Part shown: positions 39,901 to 44,673 of the stretch, piece by piece
Numbering within the stretch: position 1 is the stretch's first letter
Layout: every line of letters starts with the position of its first letter
Source of the DNA: Marthasterias glacialis
Taxonomy: Eukaryota; Echinodermata; Asteroidea; Forcipulatida; Asteriidae
NCBI GenBank assembly: GCA_911728455.2
Contig: OU452239.1
Location: forward strand, 2,116,300-2,180,299
Direction: 5' to 3'
DNA length: 64,000 nt
Translations under genes and position numbers: made by a program
The notes under the pieces: generated by a model
Told to the model about the DNA's origin: nothing
Databases searched by the model: none
Seen by the model: only the letters and a program-made list of their open reading frames with translations

Positions 39901-40332
39901 AATATCCCCTAAAATTATTATTCTAGAAATCATTTGTGTATGGCCATGTTATTATCACTATTATTATTATTTTATTTATTTCTTGATTTATTTATTTATT
40001 TCTATTTTTTTTATATATATTAATTTATTTATTTATTTATTTTTGGTGGGGGGGGGGGTCTTTGTTAAAAACGATCGAATACAAATCTGTATAAGTGTTT
40101 TATCATAAACAAGGGACCTGTTCTTAAATTTCAAAGTAAAATTTGAAGTTCTGTTATGTAATTTTCTAAAATTATTTTGTATACTAAAATAATATTTTGC
40201 AGTTAAAAACCAAGATAGAAAAGAAGACAGACTGACATCAATGTTTTTACCTTCTTTCCCCTGTGGTCCATGTTGACCTTCGGTTACATCTAGACGGGTT
40301 GCTAAAAGTAGCAAAGCAAAAACCAGCATCAT
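948..40332 (-). CDS. Giant adhesion GPCR: 5 LamG-like + 12 Ig-like modules, GAIN/GPS, 7TM (whole gene, 33 exons)
   Basis: I joined 33 exons by GT/AG borders and phase. Their summed length is 9555 nt, giving 3184 residues and a stop with no frame break. Order: signal peptide; LamG1-Ig1-LamG2-Ig2-LamG3-Ig3-LamG4-Ig4-LamG5-Ig5; Ig6 to Ig12; short GAIN region (2685-2855); GPS with CSCDHLTHFAVL (2888-2899); seven TM segments; short tail. The 7TM part has the adhesion-class signatures CTLVAVLLHFFLLAAF (TM3), CWLSF (ECL2) and LNSLQ-GVFVFL (TM7). In the family, GPS autoproteolysis exposes a tethered agonist. The adhesive ectodomain presumably binds glycans or proteins at the cell surface. LamG/PTX modules occur singly in ADGRD1-, ADGRG4- and ADGRG6-like receptors; five copies alternating with Ig is unusual. 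No close named orthologue is recognised. Exon borders are predictions. Confidence 0.9.
1373..1448 (-). CDS. Receptor exon 32: cytoplasmic tail
   Basis: Residues 3152-3176: VKNLLRSSKVESISIV then QDSTSLTLAS. E|VKNLL continues the usual TM7-tail junction. Ser/Thr-rich, so phosphorylation and arrestin contact are possible. Acceptor AATTCAG, donor GTAAGT, phase 0 to 1. Confidence 0.82.
1693..1734 (-). CDS. Receptor exon 31: end of TM7 (42-nt micro-exon)
   Basis: Residues 3138-3151: GVFVFLGQCLFDQE. Completes LNSLQ|GVFVFL and enters the cytoplasm. Too small for ORF calling; found by searching for the expected TM7 continuation. Borders TAAAG / GTAAGC, phase 0-0. Confidence 0.88.
1891..1988. repeat. 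50-bp tandem duplication
   Basis: Two adjacent copies (from 1891 and from 1941) that differ at only a few bases, in the intron between receptor exons 31 and 30. No coding content seen. Confidence 0.9.
3004..3130 (-). CDS. Receptor exon 30: TM6, ECL3, TM7 start
   Basis: Residues 3095-3137. AGLRLAIVLEPLLGLPWVLG (TM6 with the GLPW/GLTW-type motif), LFYTGKETVFF (ECL3), AYAFVILNSLQ (TM7). Donor GTATTA is non-consensus but the next exon begins GVFVFL, as in the family LNSLQG.F.F motif. Confidence 0.92.
3269..3354 (-). CDS. Receptor exon 29: end of TM5 and ICL3
   Basis: Residues 3067-3094. VNTCILIRLIGIFFSLKANK then DKSEAKKLK. A lysine-rich ICL3, the usual G-protein contact region. Confidence 0.9.
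3910..3976 (-). CDS. Receptor exon 28: ECL2 Cys and TM5
   Basis: Residues 3044-3066. RCWLSFADGFVWAFLAPV followed by ICIIL. The CWL...W.F..P pattern is the adhesion-GPCR ECL2/TM5 hallmark; Cys3045 pairs with the TM3 Cys in relatives. Confidence 0.93.
4858..4924 (-). CDS. Receptor exon 27: TM4
   Basis: Residues 3022-3043. FPFGVVVLSAAVNFRGYGGN completes TM4 and enters ECL2. Joined GW-G-FPF reads as the family GWG.P motif. Confidence 0.92.
5384..5534 (-). CDS. Receptor exon 26: TM3 to start of TM4
   Basis: Residues 2972-3021. VGCTLVAVLLHFFLLAAFTW then MALEGAFLYIKV: the conserved TM3 Cys (2974) that pairs with ECL2, followed by the class-typical F.WMALEG motif. Ends RLPVWHLIGWG, entering TM4. 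Confidence 0.95.
5963..6056 (-). CDS. Receptor exon 25: ICL1 and TM2
   Basis: Residues 2940-2971. RLKSTRIVTHANLAFALMIS then DVIFFFIDTKNV. The basic ICL1 and H.NLA.AL motif are characteristic of adhesion GPCR TM2. Confidence 0.93.
6431..6537 (-). CDS. Receptor exon 24: TM1
   Basis: Residues 2905-2939. DEQTVDTYVLDVLTRIG leads into the hydrophobic LAFSIVCLAVTLMVYIILR segment (TM1). Phase 0 to phase 2; donor CG|GTAAGT splits the Arg codon. Confidence 0.93.
7069..7213 (-). CDS. Receptor exon 23: GPS cleavage motif and tethered agonist
   Basis: Residues 2856-2904. NDWATEGC supplies the second GPS Trp/Cys; NITCSCDHLTHFAVLL supplies the last two Cys and the autoproteolysis site, predicted between Leu2893 and Thr2894. 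THFAVLLRL is the expected tethered agonist. An acidic loop (DDYAWDDDGDD, 2872-2882) lies between the Cys pairs. I chose donor GAG|GTAAAG over an upstream GTGAGG because only the former keeps frame with TM1. Confidence 0.93.
7890..7936 (-). CDS. Receptor exon 22: first GPS cysteine
   Basis: Micro-exon of 47 nt, residues about 2841-2855: IQQYEPVCSFHKEKD. PVC is the first conserved GPS cysteine. Borders ACAG / GTAAGT; phase 0 to phase 2. Confidence 0.85.
8241..8428 (-). CDS. Receptor exon 21: GAIN subdomain B
   Basis: Residues about 2778-2840, entering in phase 1 and leaving in phase 0. Contains GSRIIEVSVFDEAGTAITDF and SDAHVSLTFPVQR, the usual GAIN pattern of an S.V.D..G..I..... strand followed by a hydrophobic V.LTFP strand just before the GPS. 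Confidence 0.85.
8503..8756. mobile_element. Small terminal-inverted-repeat element (MITE-like)
   Basis: Starts TACACTCTAGAAAC and ends with the reverse complement of TACACTCTAAAAA. The interior repeats GGGTCAGAnnTGACC-type words in both orientations. No coding capacity. Lies in the intron between receptor exons 21 and 20. Sequence at 47970-48210 shares the GGGTCA...TGACCTGGA words. Confidence 0.7.
9195..9311 (-). CDS. Receptor exon 20: GAIN beta-strand region
   Basis: Residues about 2739-2777, phase 1-1: VVTVFVLKAYEGEYTDIDTE, FNGQVYSVKIPSIESSDSS. Beta-rich, consistent with GAIN subdomain B. Acceptor CTAACAG, donor GTAAGT. Confidence 0.75.
9440..9809 (-). mobile_element. tRNA-Leu-derived SINE
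   Basis: The head (9722-9809, minus) folds as a class-II tRNA: acceptor GTGTCGT/GTGACAC, A box TGGCCGAGCGG, anticodon loop ACTCAAG (anticodon CAA, Leu), a long variable arm and B box GGTTCGAGTCC. The body follows toward 9440 with the words TTAAGTGTCTTGC and ACGGGAC. A partial, opposite-orientation relative lies at 30383-30645. This is a retroposon, not a working tRNA gene: arms mismatch and a body is attached. Confidence 0.75.
10080..10241 (-). CDS. Receptor exon 19: start of GAIN-like region
   Basis: Residues about 2685-2738, phase 1-1. Reads ADFLNEGTFSPGDNNTHLNN, GHLNSFQETFKRFG, RADLDRDICGATRIYEEEEK. Donor G|GTTTGT is non-consensus at +3/+4 but the frame joins smoothly to the next exon. 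Too short for a full GAIN helical subdomain, so subdomain A is reduced or absent. Confidence 0.75.
10985..12035. repeat. Degenerate tandem repeat with CCGGAAGT palindromes
   Basis: About five units of roughly 105-130 bp (palindromes near 11009, 11141, 11268, 11366, 11500), plus looser copies near 11850 and 12000. Each centres on ACTTCCGG...CCGGAAGT, followed by AGAGGTCA, a CC(C/T)T(C/A)CC word and ATCATGTTCCTA. It fills the intron between receptor exons 19 and 18. Confidence 0.8.
12301..12322 (+). repeat. Poly-A tract
   Basis: Run of about 20 A residues next to AACCGAACAAAAACAGG, in the intron between receptor exons 19 and 18. May be the tail of a retroposed fragment; no target-site duplication was established. 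Confidence 0.5.
12383..12736 (-). CDS. Receptor exon 18: Ig-like module 12
   Basis: Residues about 2567-2684, phase 1-1. Begins GADESKPKTTMEGLNLTHV; LRLLCRLSAVTDIVGLKW; YQPACRLERRL; SPCKHSSTLEISDYRERGY; GSTIMC; ends ITVHG. Membrane-proximal Ig module, followed by the GAIN region. Confidence 0.9.
13197..13553 (-). CDS. Receptor exon 17: Ig-like module 11
   Basis: Residues about 2448-2566, phase 1-1. VENLEDEGPTEMNCSSL; GQFLCTVVGNANISHSW; QSKCGRLEF; QNSTLTMTNYLDGGF; SVVTC; RLNCSVNLNISG. Keeps the C-C' Cys but lacks the SSC Cys, the reverse of module 10. Extra cysteines sit near both ends. The most diverged Ig module. Confidence 0.85.
13996..14340 (-). CDS. Receptor exon 16: Ig-like module 10
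   Basis: Residues about 2333-2447, phase 1-1. ENGTDGHSARQK linker; KRLLCSAIGSSIEWRIY; SSCVFSSTLTILNYREHRY; GLVIMC. It lacks the C-C' cysteine found in modules 5-9 (ISNLTAL instead), so SSC has lost its likely partner. Confidence 0.9.
14476..14832 (-). CDS. Receptor exon 15: Ig-like module 9
   Basis: Residues about 2214-2332, phase 1-1. DHRPTVLPSGDTHS linker; LQLLCTSSTFVNPTIGWRVY; LRCGVWEKF; SSCVQTSTLTIFNYRQEGY; GAVIEC; ends FTIPG. Four cysteines. Confidence 0.9.
15333..15686 (-). CDS. Receptor exon 14: Ig-like module 8
   Basis: Residues about 2096-2213, phase 1-1. DIKSDGPTEDWTLQLHGL linker; LQLSCTASTYTGLSIAWRVY; PLCNVWDTLQ; SPCLKTSTLTIMEYAERGY; GADIVC; ends FTIPG. Four cysteines. Confidence 0.9.
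16338..16685 (-). CDS. Receptor exon 13: Ig-like module 7
   Basis: Residues about 1980-2095, phase 1-1. DNFGNTTEDWTLGANLIHL; IQLQCTANAVSGPTIAWRVY; RSKCGVWEIL; SPCVELSSLTIMNYREQGY; GSVLEC. Four cysteines and several NxT/S sequons. Confidence 0.9.
17411..17761 (-). CDS. Receptor exon 12: Ig-like module 6
   Basis: Residues about 1863-1979, phase 1-1. A short linker (DNSGVLLQEW) precedes the Ig pattern: IKIQCKVSAIEDSFITWRVY, RPKCGVWETL, FCIQTSTLTILNYRERGY, GSAIFC. Four cysteines. The initiator-like codon inside this exon is not used; the exon extends upstream to the acceptor at 17762. Confidence 0.88.
18542..18868 (-). CDS. Receptor exon 11: Ig-like module 5
   Basis: Residues about 1754-1862, phase 1-1. 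LRLACTASASLGPDIAWRIY, then HSQCDVWETLQNV, SSCVQTSTLTIVNYRD, SGSIVMC. This is the first module (from the N-terminus) with a fourth Cys in the C-C' region (QCDVW), giving a possible second disulfide with SSC. Confidence 0.9.
19649..20413 (-). CDS. Receptor exon 10: LamG-like module 5
   Basis: Residues about 1499-1753, phase 1-1. Starts DQPGLYQWSLGGTANPT; ESCNTAVFMD; LITAPQVVEESCAVL; TCVSDYIFCMSTGYTWSVW; LMVCSASK; CLDCPWFHVACAFDI; IEIYINGVRI; NLLLGNIF; AYSNLVLTDGKV; FSCGSVG. Shares the double-Cys CxxCPWFHVAC variant with module 4. Donor TTG|GTTAGT is weaker than its neighbours. Confidence 0.9.
21141..21243. repeat. Long imperfect hairpin
   Basis: Arms 21141-21185 and about 21198-21243 are inverted copies: an inner 19-20 bp perfect stem (AGCAGAGTCTTTCTCAAAG and its complement) and an outer part from GTTAATGG to CCATTAAC. 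Loop about 12 nt. Contains TCGAAACG. In the intron between LamG5 and Ig4. Confidence 0.85.
21783..22109 (-). CDS. Receptor exon 9: Ig-like module 4
   Basis: Residues about 1390-1498, phase 1-1. LQLVCTASAATG, ITWSVYKSKREMWED, SSCVLTSTLTV, GYSGSVLTC, then a unique ASCPSNLACKSA segment that adds two cysteines between strands F and G. Five cysteines in all. Confidence 0.9.
22868..23656 (-). CDS. Receptor exon 8: LamG-like module 4
   Basis: Residues about 1127-1389, phase 1-1. Starts DQQELYKWSLGENGTVDL, then ESCNTAVF; LIPAPQVVEESCAVW; SCVSDYRFCTSTGYTWSVW; YIVCTISG; CTDCPWFHVACAVNF; IETYINGAW; MAFSNLVLTDSFLD; YSCGSMG. The CTDCPWFHVAC block has two extra cysteines next to the usual WFHVAC, shared only with module 5, so modules 4 and 5 are sister copies. 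Confidence 0.9.
23791..24145. mobile_element. MITE-like element, GTGTGCCCGGTAAAAGGG family, copy 1
   Basis: Left end TAGTGTGCCCGGTAAAAGGG, right end its near reverse complement TTTTTACCGGGCACACGACG; internal CACGTG(C/T)TTTTTACCGGGAA words. No reading frame of note. A second copy is at 41824-42092, and 53735-53859 shares its internal sequence. Confidence 0.7.
24807..25133 (-). CDS. Receptor exon 7: Ig-like module 3
   Basis: Residues about 1018-1126, phase 1-1. Starts DWDLKLRSLVQMAEG; LVCTASAATGPSITWSVY; EVWEDVRDDEENGVRI; SSCVLTSTLTV; GFAGSVVKC; ends ITIPG. Three cysteines, as in modules 1 and 2. Confidence 0.9.
25988..26740 (-). CDS. Receptor exon 6: LamG-like module 3
   Basis: Residues about 767-1017, phase 1-1. 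EYYQWPLGDNGVVDV, KLCSLVSF, VLAPQVVEDSCAL, TCVADFSFCVSAGFTWSVW, FNLWVTHDYQYLFC, SWFHIACVFNL, VRAYINATEND, LSLGNPF, VALSNLMVTDGTLGD, LYACGSLG. Short clean exon with donor TTG|GTAAGT. Confidence 0.9.
27683..28009 (-). CDS. Receptor exon 5: Ig-like module 2
   Basis: Residues about 658-766, phase 1-1, beginning DWDLKLRSLVRVSKG. LKLVCTASAATGPSITW gives the B-strand Cys and core Trp; SSCVLTSTLTV gives an extra Cys and strand E; GYTGSVVKC gives the F-strand Cys. It has three cysteines in all, an odd number. Confidence 0.9.
28134..28664. mobile_element. Non-autonomous hAT-like element
   Basis: Terminal inverted repeats CAGTGTTGTAGT at both ends, flanked by 8-bp near-identical direct repeats CTGGAATC (28126-28133) and CTAGAATC (28665-28672). 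An 8-bp duplication and CAGTG ends fit the hAT superfamily. The interior is rich in AGTACTCG-type words, with no transposase. In the intron between LamG2 and Ig2. Confidence 0.8.
29038..29784 (-). CDS. Receptor exon 4: LamG-like module 2
   Basis: Residues about 409-657, phase 1-1. Same plan as module 1: YYQWGLGELS, SEELCSTEVF, LVPTPQVVEESCA, MCIYDIRYCTSAGFSWSIW, FNFILWADEKFLFC, NKWFHVACVFNF, AKIYVNGEKY, YLLLGG, IVYSNLVVIDGLLDD, LYSCGSS. The reading frame runs past the donor (CA|GTGAGT) into intron before stopping, so the true exon end is set by the donor and by phase. Confidence 0.9.
30089..30326. mobile_element. TIR element with TTTCGAGG interior, copy 1
   Basis: Begins GAGCCCCTAAAGGGA and ends CTTTAGGAGCTCC; the interior is made of repeated (C)CCTCGAAATAAT / ATATTTCGAGG words plus a G run. 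A longer relative lies at 32907-33489. No coding content. Confidence 0.65.
30383..30645 (+). mobile_element. Partial SINE, same family as 9440-9809
   Basis: Contains GGGTTCGACTCCCGC (B-box-like), GAGCAAGACACTTAACCA, TTCGGACGGGACGTAAAGCC and a CACCACAAGGTGCTAT end, the same word order as the minus-strand copy near 9440-9720. The tRNA head is incomplete. Confidence 0.6.
30752..30863. mobile_element. Short palindromic MITE (GACCTTATGCA ends), copy 1
   Basis: GACCTTATGCACTGACGTCA on the left and TGTGCATAAGGTC on the right, enclosing CATGCCGCCATCTTAGAGG and GCGCCCTACTCAAATGA. The 38803-38979 copy has the same ends and a longer interior. A related end fragment is near 25430-25475. Confidence 0.75.
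31146..31466 (-). CDS. Receptor exon 3: Ig-like module 1
   Basis: Residues about 302-408, phase 1-1. Ig-type pattern: strand-B Cys in LQLVCTASAATG, Trp 12 residues later (IMWRVYKSK), strand-E TSTLTV, strand-F GYAGSVVVC. A third Cys lies in NASSCVLTS with no obvious partner. Closely similar to the Ig modules at 27683, 24807 and 21783, down to the DNA level (shared tract around 31350-31460). It is shorter than its relatives because the WED-DE stretch is reduced. Confidence 0.88.
31857..31876 (+). repeat. Poly-G tract
   Basis: Run of about 18 G within a G-rich stretch (31815-31880) in the intron between Ig1 and LamG2... side 31467-36423. Possible G-quadruplex on the plus strand; likely length-unstable. 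Confidence 0.7.
32907..33489. mobile_element. TIR element with TTTCGAGG interior, copy 2
   Basis: Begins GGAGCCCCTAAAGGGACAG and ends CTGTTCCTTTGGGGGCTGC, its approximate reverse complement. The interior is about 25 variants of TTCCCTCGAAATATTA in both orientations. Noncoding. Lies in the large intron between Ig1 and LamG1. Confidence 0.7.
33490..36423. other. Large receptor intron, no gene seen
   Basis: Remainder of the intron between LamG1 and Ig1. AT-rich, with a small AAT run near 35570-35592. I read both strands for further Ig or LamG words (WFHVAC, TSTLT) and saw none. Confidence 0.6.
34808..34924. mobile_element. Very short MITE-like element
   Basis: TTGGTGGGCAAACG on the left and TTTTGCCCACCAGTA on the right form inverted ends about 115 bp apart. 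Interior CG-containing, including GCGTGTGCGTCACGCC. No coding content. Confidence 0.5.
36424..37245 (-). CDS. Receptor exon 2: LamG/pentraxin-like module 1
   Basis: Residues about 28-301, phase 1-1. N-terminal linker with FLWSLGDNG and a Cys (SCKAF), then VPAPKAVVDSCA, a Cys-rich SCVSDPLFC patch, and a concanavalin-like jellyroll: FTWAVWLKIE, FNLWLLGGELLIC, QWFHLVCLFNF, ARVYFNGIRV, VSFSNLMVTDGIL, ending YLCGTTG. The WFH...C.FNF and V.FNG.R pattern is typical of LamG_3/pentraxin folds. It is the most diverged and the longest (274 aa) of the five LamG modules. Donor G|GTAAGT, acceptor TGTACAG. Confidence 0.9.
38214..38245. repeat. Perfect 13-bp stem hairpin
   Basis: CTGAGAAGCGTTA, six-base loop, TAACGCTTCTCAG. 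It sits inside a region with a repeated AAGTACTGCAGCT word (38105 and 38160), probably a small MITE. In the intron after receptor exon 1. Confidence 0.75.
38803..38979. mobile_element. Short palindromic MITE (GACCTTATGCA ends), copy 2
   Basis: Left AGACCTTATGCATTGACGTC, right GACGTCATGTGCATAAGGTCT: long inverted ends. Interior CCGCCATCTTAGAGGTAAA...GGGCGCCCTACTCAAATGA as in the 30752 copy, plus about 65 extra bases. Confidence 0.8.
40251..40332 (-). CDS. Receptor exon 1: start codon and signal peptide
   Basis: Encodes MMLVFALLLLATRLD then VTEGQHGPQGKEG: basic-free hydrophobic core, then a probable signal-peptidase site near residues 18-20. Two consecutive ATGs; the first is taken as the start. 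The donor GTAAAA follows at the low-coordinate side, leaving phase 1, which fits the next exon (G|AT = Asp). The upstream sequence shows no clear TATA box. Confidence 0.8.
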
Positions 40333-42732
40333 TTTTGCAAGTTTCCCTCATCCAGGAGCGGATGATGCTTCACAAGTCAAACCTCCACTTCATATGAGAT
40401 ATTTCCAATCTCCTCTCTGTTGATCAGTTCCATTGTTCATGTCGAGTCGTAAATTAGGCAGGTTTGAAGCAGAAACGTTGAAGCGTGTAATAACACCGAG
40501 TCACTAGACGAAATTGCTTCAAAAAGGAAACATCCATTTTGCTGAGGAGGGGTGCTCTACGTCTGCACAACCATCACCCCCTTTGTTTATTGTTTATTTT
40601 AATTTTCAAAATGTTCTCTTCCCTAAACAAAACCAAAACATTGGAACAACTCAGATTCTTGACTATTGTACTAATAACAAAATAATTGCAGATTTATGTG
40701 GCAAGGTGAGTTAAATGGAAGGGAATGGCCTGAGAATTTTCTAATTAAACGTTATGTACTGAAGTCCCTTTCGATAACTGTGGTCAAGCATAACCCGAAC
40801 TCCTCACTCTCACACAAACAAAAGTTTTCTCTACGTTTCAGTAAACACACCCTAACATCAACCTGTGCAAATTTAATCAAATTAATCAGGGGTCCTTTTT
40901 TTAATGAAAACAACAAGGTTGATTTTTTTTTCTTGAGCCAATTCACCTGACATCATCACCCAAATGAAATCTTGGTTGCCCAATCATGGGAGTCAAATTC
41001 TCGTGTTACTGAGCGATGCGCATCTTGTACGCGATACACGCGCGATGGCAAGCGCACCGTATGATTATAAGTAATTTGACTCCAAAATGGAAAGCACGGG
41101 CAGAAGGTAGCCGGCGTGTGACGTCAATGCAAGCATGGAGCTATACACCCTTCTCGTCACAGCCAGAGTTTTTGCCAACCAAGACGGTGAAACTACGGGG
41201 AGCCATCAATGCAAAGCAAAAACAGATAATCACAGTTTGCAAAAATGTTGCAGAAATATTCAAAAATTGTTTAGAATTTGTTGGAAACAAACCAACCAAT
41301 AATGAGATGTATTTTCTTTAAATGAAAAATGAGCAAAAATGTCGAATATGGTCACGTCTGTCAACAAGACTTGAATGTTTTGCTACATTTGGCCGTAACT
41401 GCCAACCAGCGCCGTTTGCTTATCAACAATAGAAAGGTCTTTATAGCTAAATGATGCAAGGGATTTATTTTGTACACGCTACGAGTTAAAGGGAAGGTTG
41501 CCTTCGGATGGGGCACTTAAGGCTATAAAAGCGTTTGTTATGACATGAATATGGTTGGATAGATATTTTAATAGTAGACTATATTGATTCACATAAATAA
41601 CCCTTGAAATTGCGTGGTTTTTGTTTAATTTCGTTACAGAACACGGTCCGCCTTTGACTCCACAAAATGGCGGACCGTATGTTTCTATGTATTCGTCTGG
41701 TTCTGTATTTCCAGAGGCAAATGTATGTTTTTAATCACTTTTTACTGATCACAACACAATGTAGGTGTTTTATTGCATGAACAACTCTCTTTAAAAGGGT
41801 AAGGGGCTATTCCAAAGAGCGCAACTCGTCGTGTGCCCAGTAAAAGGGCGTAATTAATTATGTGAAATTTTGTGTTTCACAAAAACTGAGCGGAAAACTT
41901 AAAGGTAAAGGAAGGTGTAATTCTGCATGGGAATGGGAAAACATGTCTTTGGGTTAATTCAAGTCAACAAAATGTAACAATAATGCATATTTTCCATGTC
42001 AGGAGCCATTTTTTGATACTAGGACGAAATACTTTATGTGCCAGGTAAAAGGGCGTAAGGTCTTACGCCCTTTGACGGGGCACACAACGAATTTTAAGAT
42101 ATTTGAAGGCAGTGTGTCCCTTTAAGTAAGAATATCGTAGTTTCAGTACACAGTCTGCACAATGAGGGATTTCACAAACCATTTTTTTCAACTTCCATGG
42201 AAAAAAGGATCGTGTATCTATATTGGTAAATCACTGACCTTGCACACATTGTCAGTAGATAATAGTGTTCACCATCATTGTGTGGTTCTCAATGATTGAC
42301 CTCATTCACCATTCTGGCTTATATTTCATCGATTCTTTATCATGGAAAAAGAAATGGAATGCTGCTTTCATCCCCATTTGACTAAAAGGTAAGATAAATC
42401 ATTTATCTTCTAATCAGGTTAGCTAATTCACTCCGACTCTCCAGTTGATTAAAAACATAAACGTGGTGTTTCACGAAAAAAACAAATCGAACAATGGTTC
42501 AAAACATGTCTTGCATTTTGTGCATGATCATTTGGACTTATTCTGATTTGGAAGGTTTTCCCACCACCTCCCACCTCCCCGCCACAAGAACCCCCACTAC
42601 AGTTCAATCCAAACCCCCATCCACCGAAAAAAAATTAATAAATAAATAAATAGATAGATAAATAAATAAATAAATAAAAAACAAACAGAAAAACAAACAA
42701 ACAGAAAAACAAACAAACAGAAAAACAAACAA
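40333..42732. other. Intergenic region upstream of the receptor
   Basis: Holds the receptor promoter region (no convincing TATA), the MITE at 41824-42092 and AT-rich sequence. No supported coding exon on either strand. Confidence 0.5.
41824..42092. mobile_element. MITE-like element, GTGTGCCCGGTAAAAGGG family, copy 2
   Basis: Left CTCGTCGTGTGCCCAGTAAA, right CCTTTGACGGGGCACACAAC, with an inner GGTAAAAGGGCGTAAGG / CTTACGCCCTTT hairpin at about 42043-42072. Shares interior words (ACATGT...TTGGGTTAATTC) with copy 1 in inverse order. Confidence 0.7.
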
Positions 42733-43152
42733 CAAAACAAACAAACAACAAAACAAACAAACAAACAAACAAACAAACAAACAAACAAACAAACAAACAA
42801 ACAAACAAACAAACAAACAAACAAACAAACAAACAAACAAACAAACAAACAAACAAACAAACAAACAAACAAACAAACAAACAAACAAACAAACAAACAA
42901 ACAAACAAACAAACAAACAAACAAACAAACAAACAAACAAACAAACAAACAAACAAACAAACAAACAAACAAACAAACAAACAAACAAACAAACAAACGA
43001 ACAACAAAACAACAAACAAACAAACAAACAACAAAACAAACAAACAAACAAACAAACAAACAAACAAACAAACAAACAAACAAACAAACAAACAAACAAA
43101 CAAACAAACAAACAAACAAACAAACAAACAAACAAACAAACAAACAAACAAA

Positions 43153-43153
<1 letters not shown>
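42733..43153. repeat. (CAAA)n microsatellite, about 420 bp
   Basis: Almost uninterrupted CAAA units with a few CAA deletions (near 42998 and 43030). It opens long FVCLFVCL-type frames on the minus strand, in several frames at once, which are artefacts. Confidence 0.97.
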
Positions 43154-43195
<42 letters not shown>

Positions 43196-43282
43196 AATAA
43201 AAAAAATTAGTAAGTAAATAAATAAATAAATAAATAAGTAAATAAGTAAATAAATAGATAAATAAATGAATAAGTAAATAAC
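43152..43282. repeat. (AAAT)n microsatellite
   Basis: AAAT units abutting the CAAA array, with scattered G substitutions (TAAGT, TAGAT). A similar short AAAT block lies at 42634-42680 on the other side, so the array is CAAA between AAAT flanks. Confidence 0.92.
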
Positions 43283-44673
43283 AATTTTCTGTGTCCAATG
43301 AAAATATTTATGAAGATCTTTGCAGTTCAAATGAAAGTTCTGGTAACAGGTTTGTACAGAGAGAGTCTATATTCTAAAGTTTTCTATAGAGTTGCCAATT
43401 ACATTCTACCTTTAATTTTTTTAATGTTAAACCTACAAAACATAGGTAGACAATATAATGAATCTCGCATACTTATAATATAAGGTTGCATCAAAACGAA
43501 ATCAATACGTGGCAATTAAATACCGCGGAGTGCTCAAATGCTTATTCTATTCTGAGTTAAGGCTGGTCAACTGAATATTAACTATGGTCAATTGAAGGTT
43601 TTTTTTTTTGTTTTTTTTTACTGGAATTGAACAAGCAACTTCAATCGGTTTAATTTATATCCTCCTTTGTTAGATTTTAATTCTACCCTCTACGTTATTA
43701 TTGTTAGAAATTTGTGATGTTGATCATTCAAACTAGAGTTTCGTTTGAACTGTTATTGCATTCCATTTCGTTTTCATAATTCGTTTTTTTCATTTGTGTT
43801 TTCGATTTCGTTTGTAGGCATTCAGAACTACATTTTCATTATTCCTCGGGTTTATTTCTGCTACCTATTTACAATTAAGAGGATGGGCCAAGTAAGAAGT
43901 CTCTTCTAAAAATGTTTTACATCCCTAAATACACTTATATATACCACAAAAAACGGTGACAGGATTATGGAATGCGTGGTTATTCGATTACAAAGGCAGT
44001 TTGCGAACGTCTTTTCATCCCCACCTTGAGCCAAAACCAAAACTGCAGTCGGTGCCTGAAAGTTGTCTCCAGAAATTCTACAGAACAGTGACGTCACAGG
44101 AAGTACTCCTCTGTCAAACGGCTGTTTGTTGTTGGTCATTGAAACATTGCTCAATGCAGACCACTCATACTTCTAGTGACGTCATGATTTATTTGCTGCC
44201 CTCGATTTCTGTAGATATTGCTTGTTTTGTAAATTTAATGTCGCAAAAGATAAGTTTGTCCGATGCAATAATCATAGAAAACAGAAAACTAAACAATAGC
44301 GTCAACATCAATCACCATGGCCCATCCTCTTTAATGAAACCGAATGTTGACCACACTCTTGGTGTTGGTTCTTGCGAAACTGAATCATCTTTGCAAACTA
44401 ATAAATTTGATGATCCTAAACATTTCACATTTATTTACTCCCTTTGACTGTTGAATGCTGATGCAAAGAAGCAATCATTCTTTAAACAAAATTGAATAAG
44501 CCAGGTGTTATTTTTTATTTTTTTATTTTTTTAAATCGACCGTGAAAAGTTATATTTATTCTTCTTATTATTACTACCACAATTTTGTTTTTATTATTCT
44601 TGTTACTATTTTTTTCAAAATGTTGCTTATTTGTATGTGTTGTTTCTTTTTGGATTTGTATCATTCATGCTTT

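Noticed and set aside
42597-43330. Three long minus-strand frames of FVCL/FLFV repeats
   Set aside because: They are translations of the CAAA/AAAT microsatellite in all frames; no start context, domain or splice evidence.
43956-44447. 163-codon plus-strand frame as an upstream exon of the 44674 candidate
   Set aside because: Low-complexity start, no clear donor that joins to 44674, and no recognisable protein.
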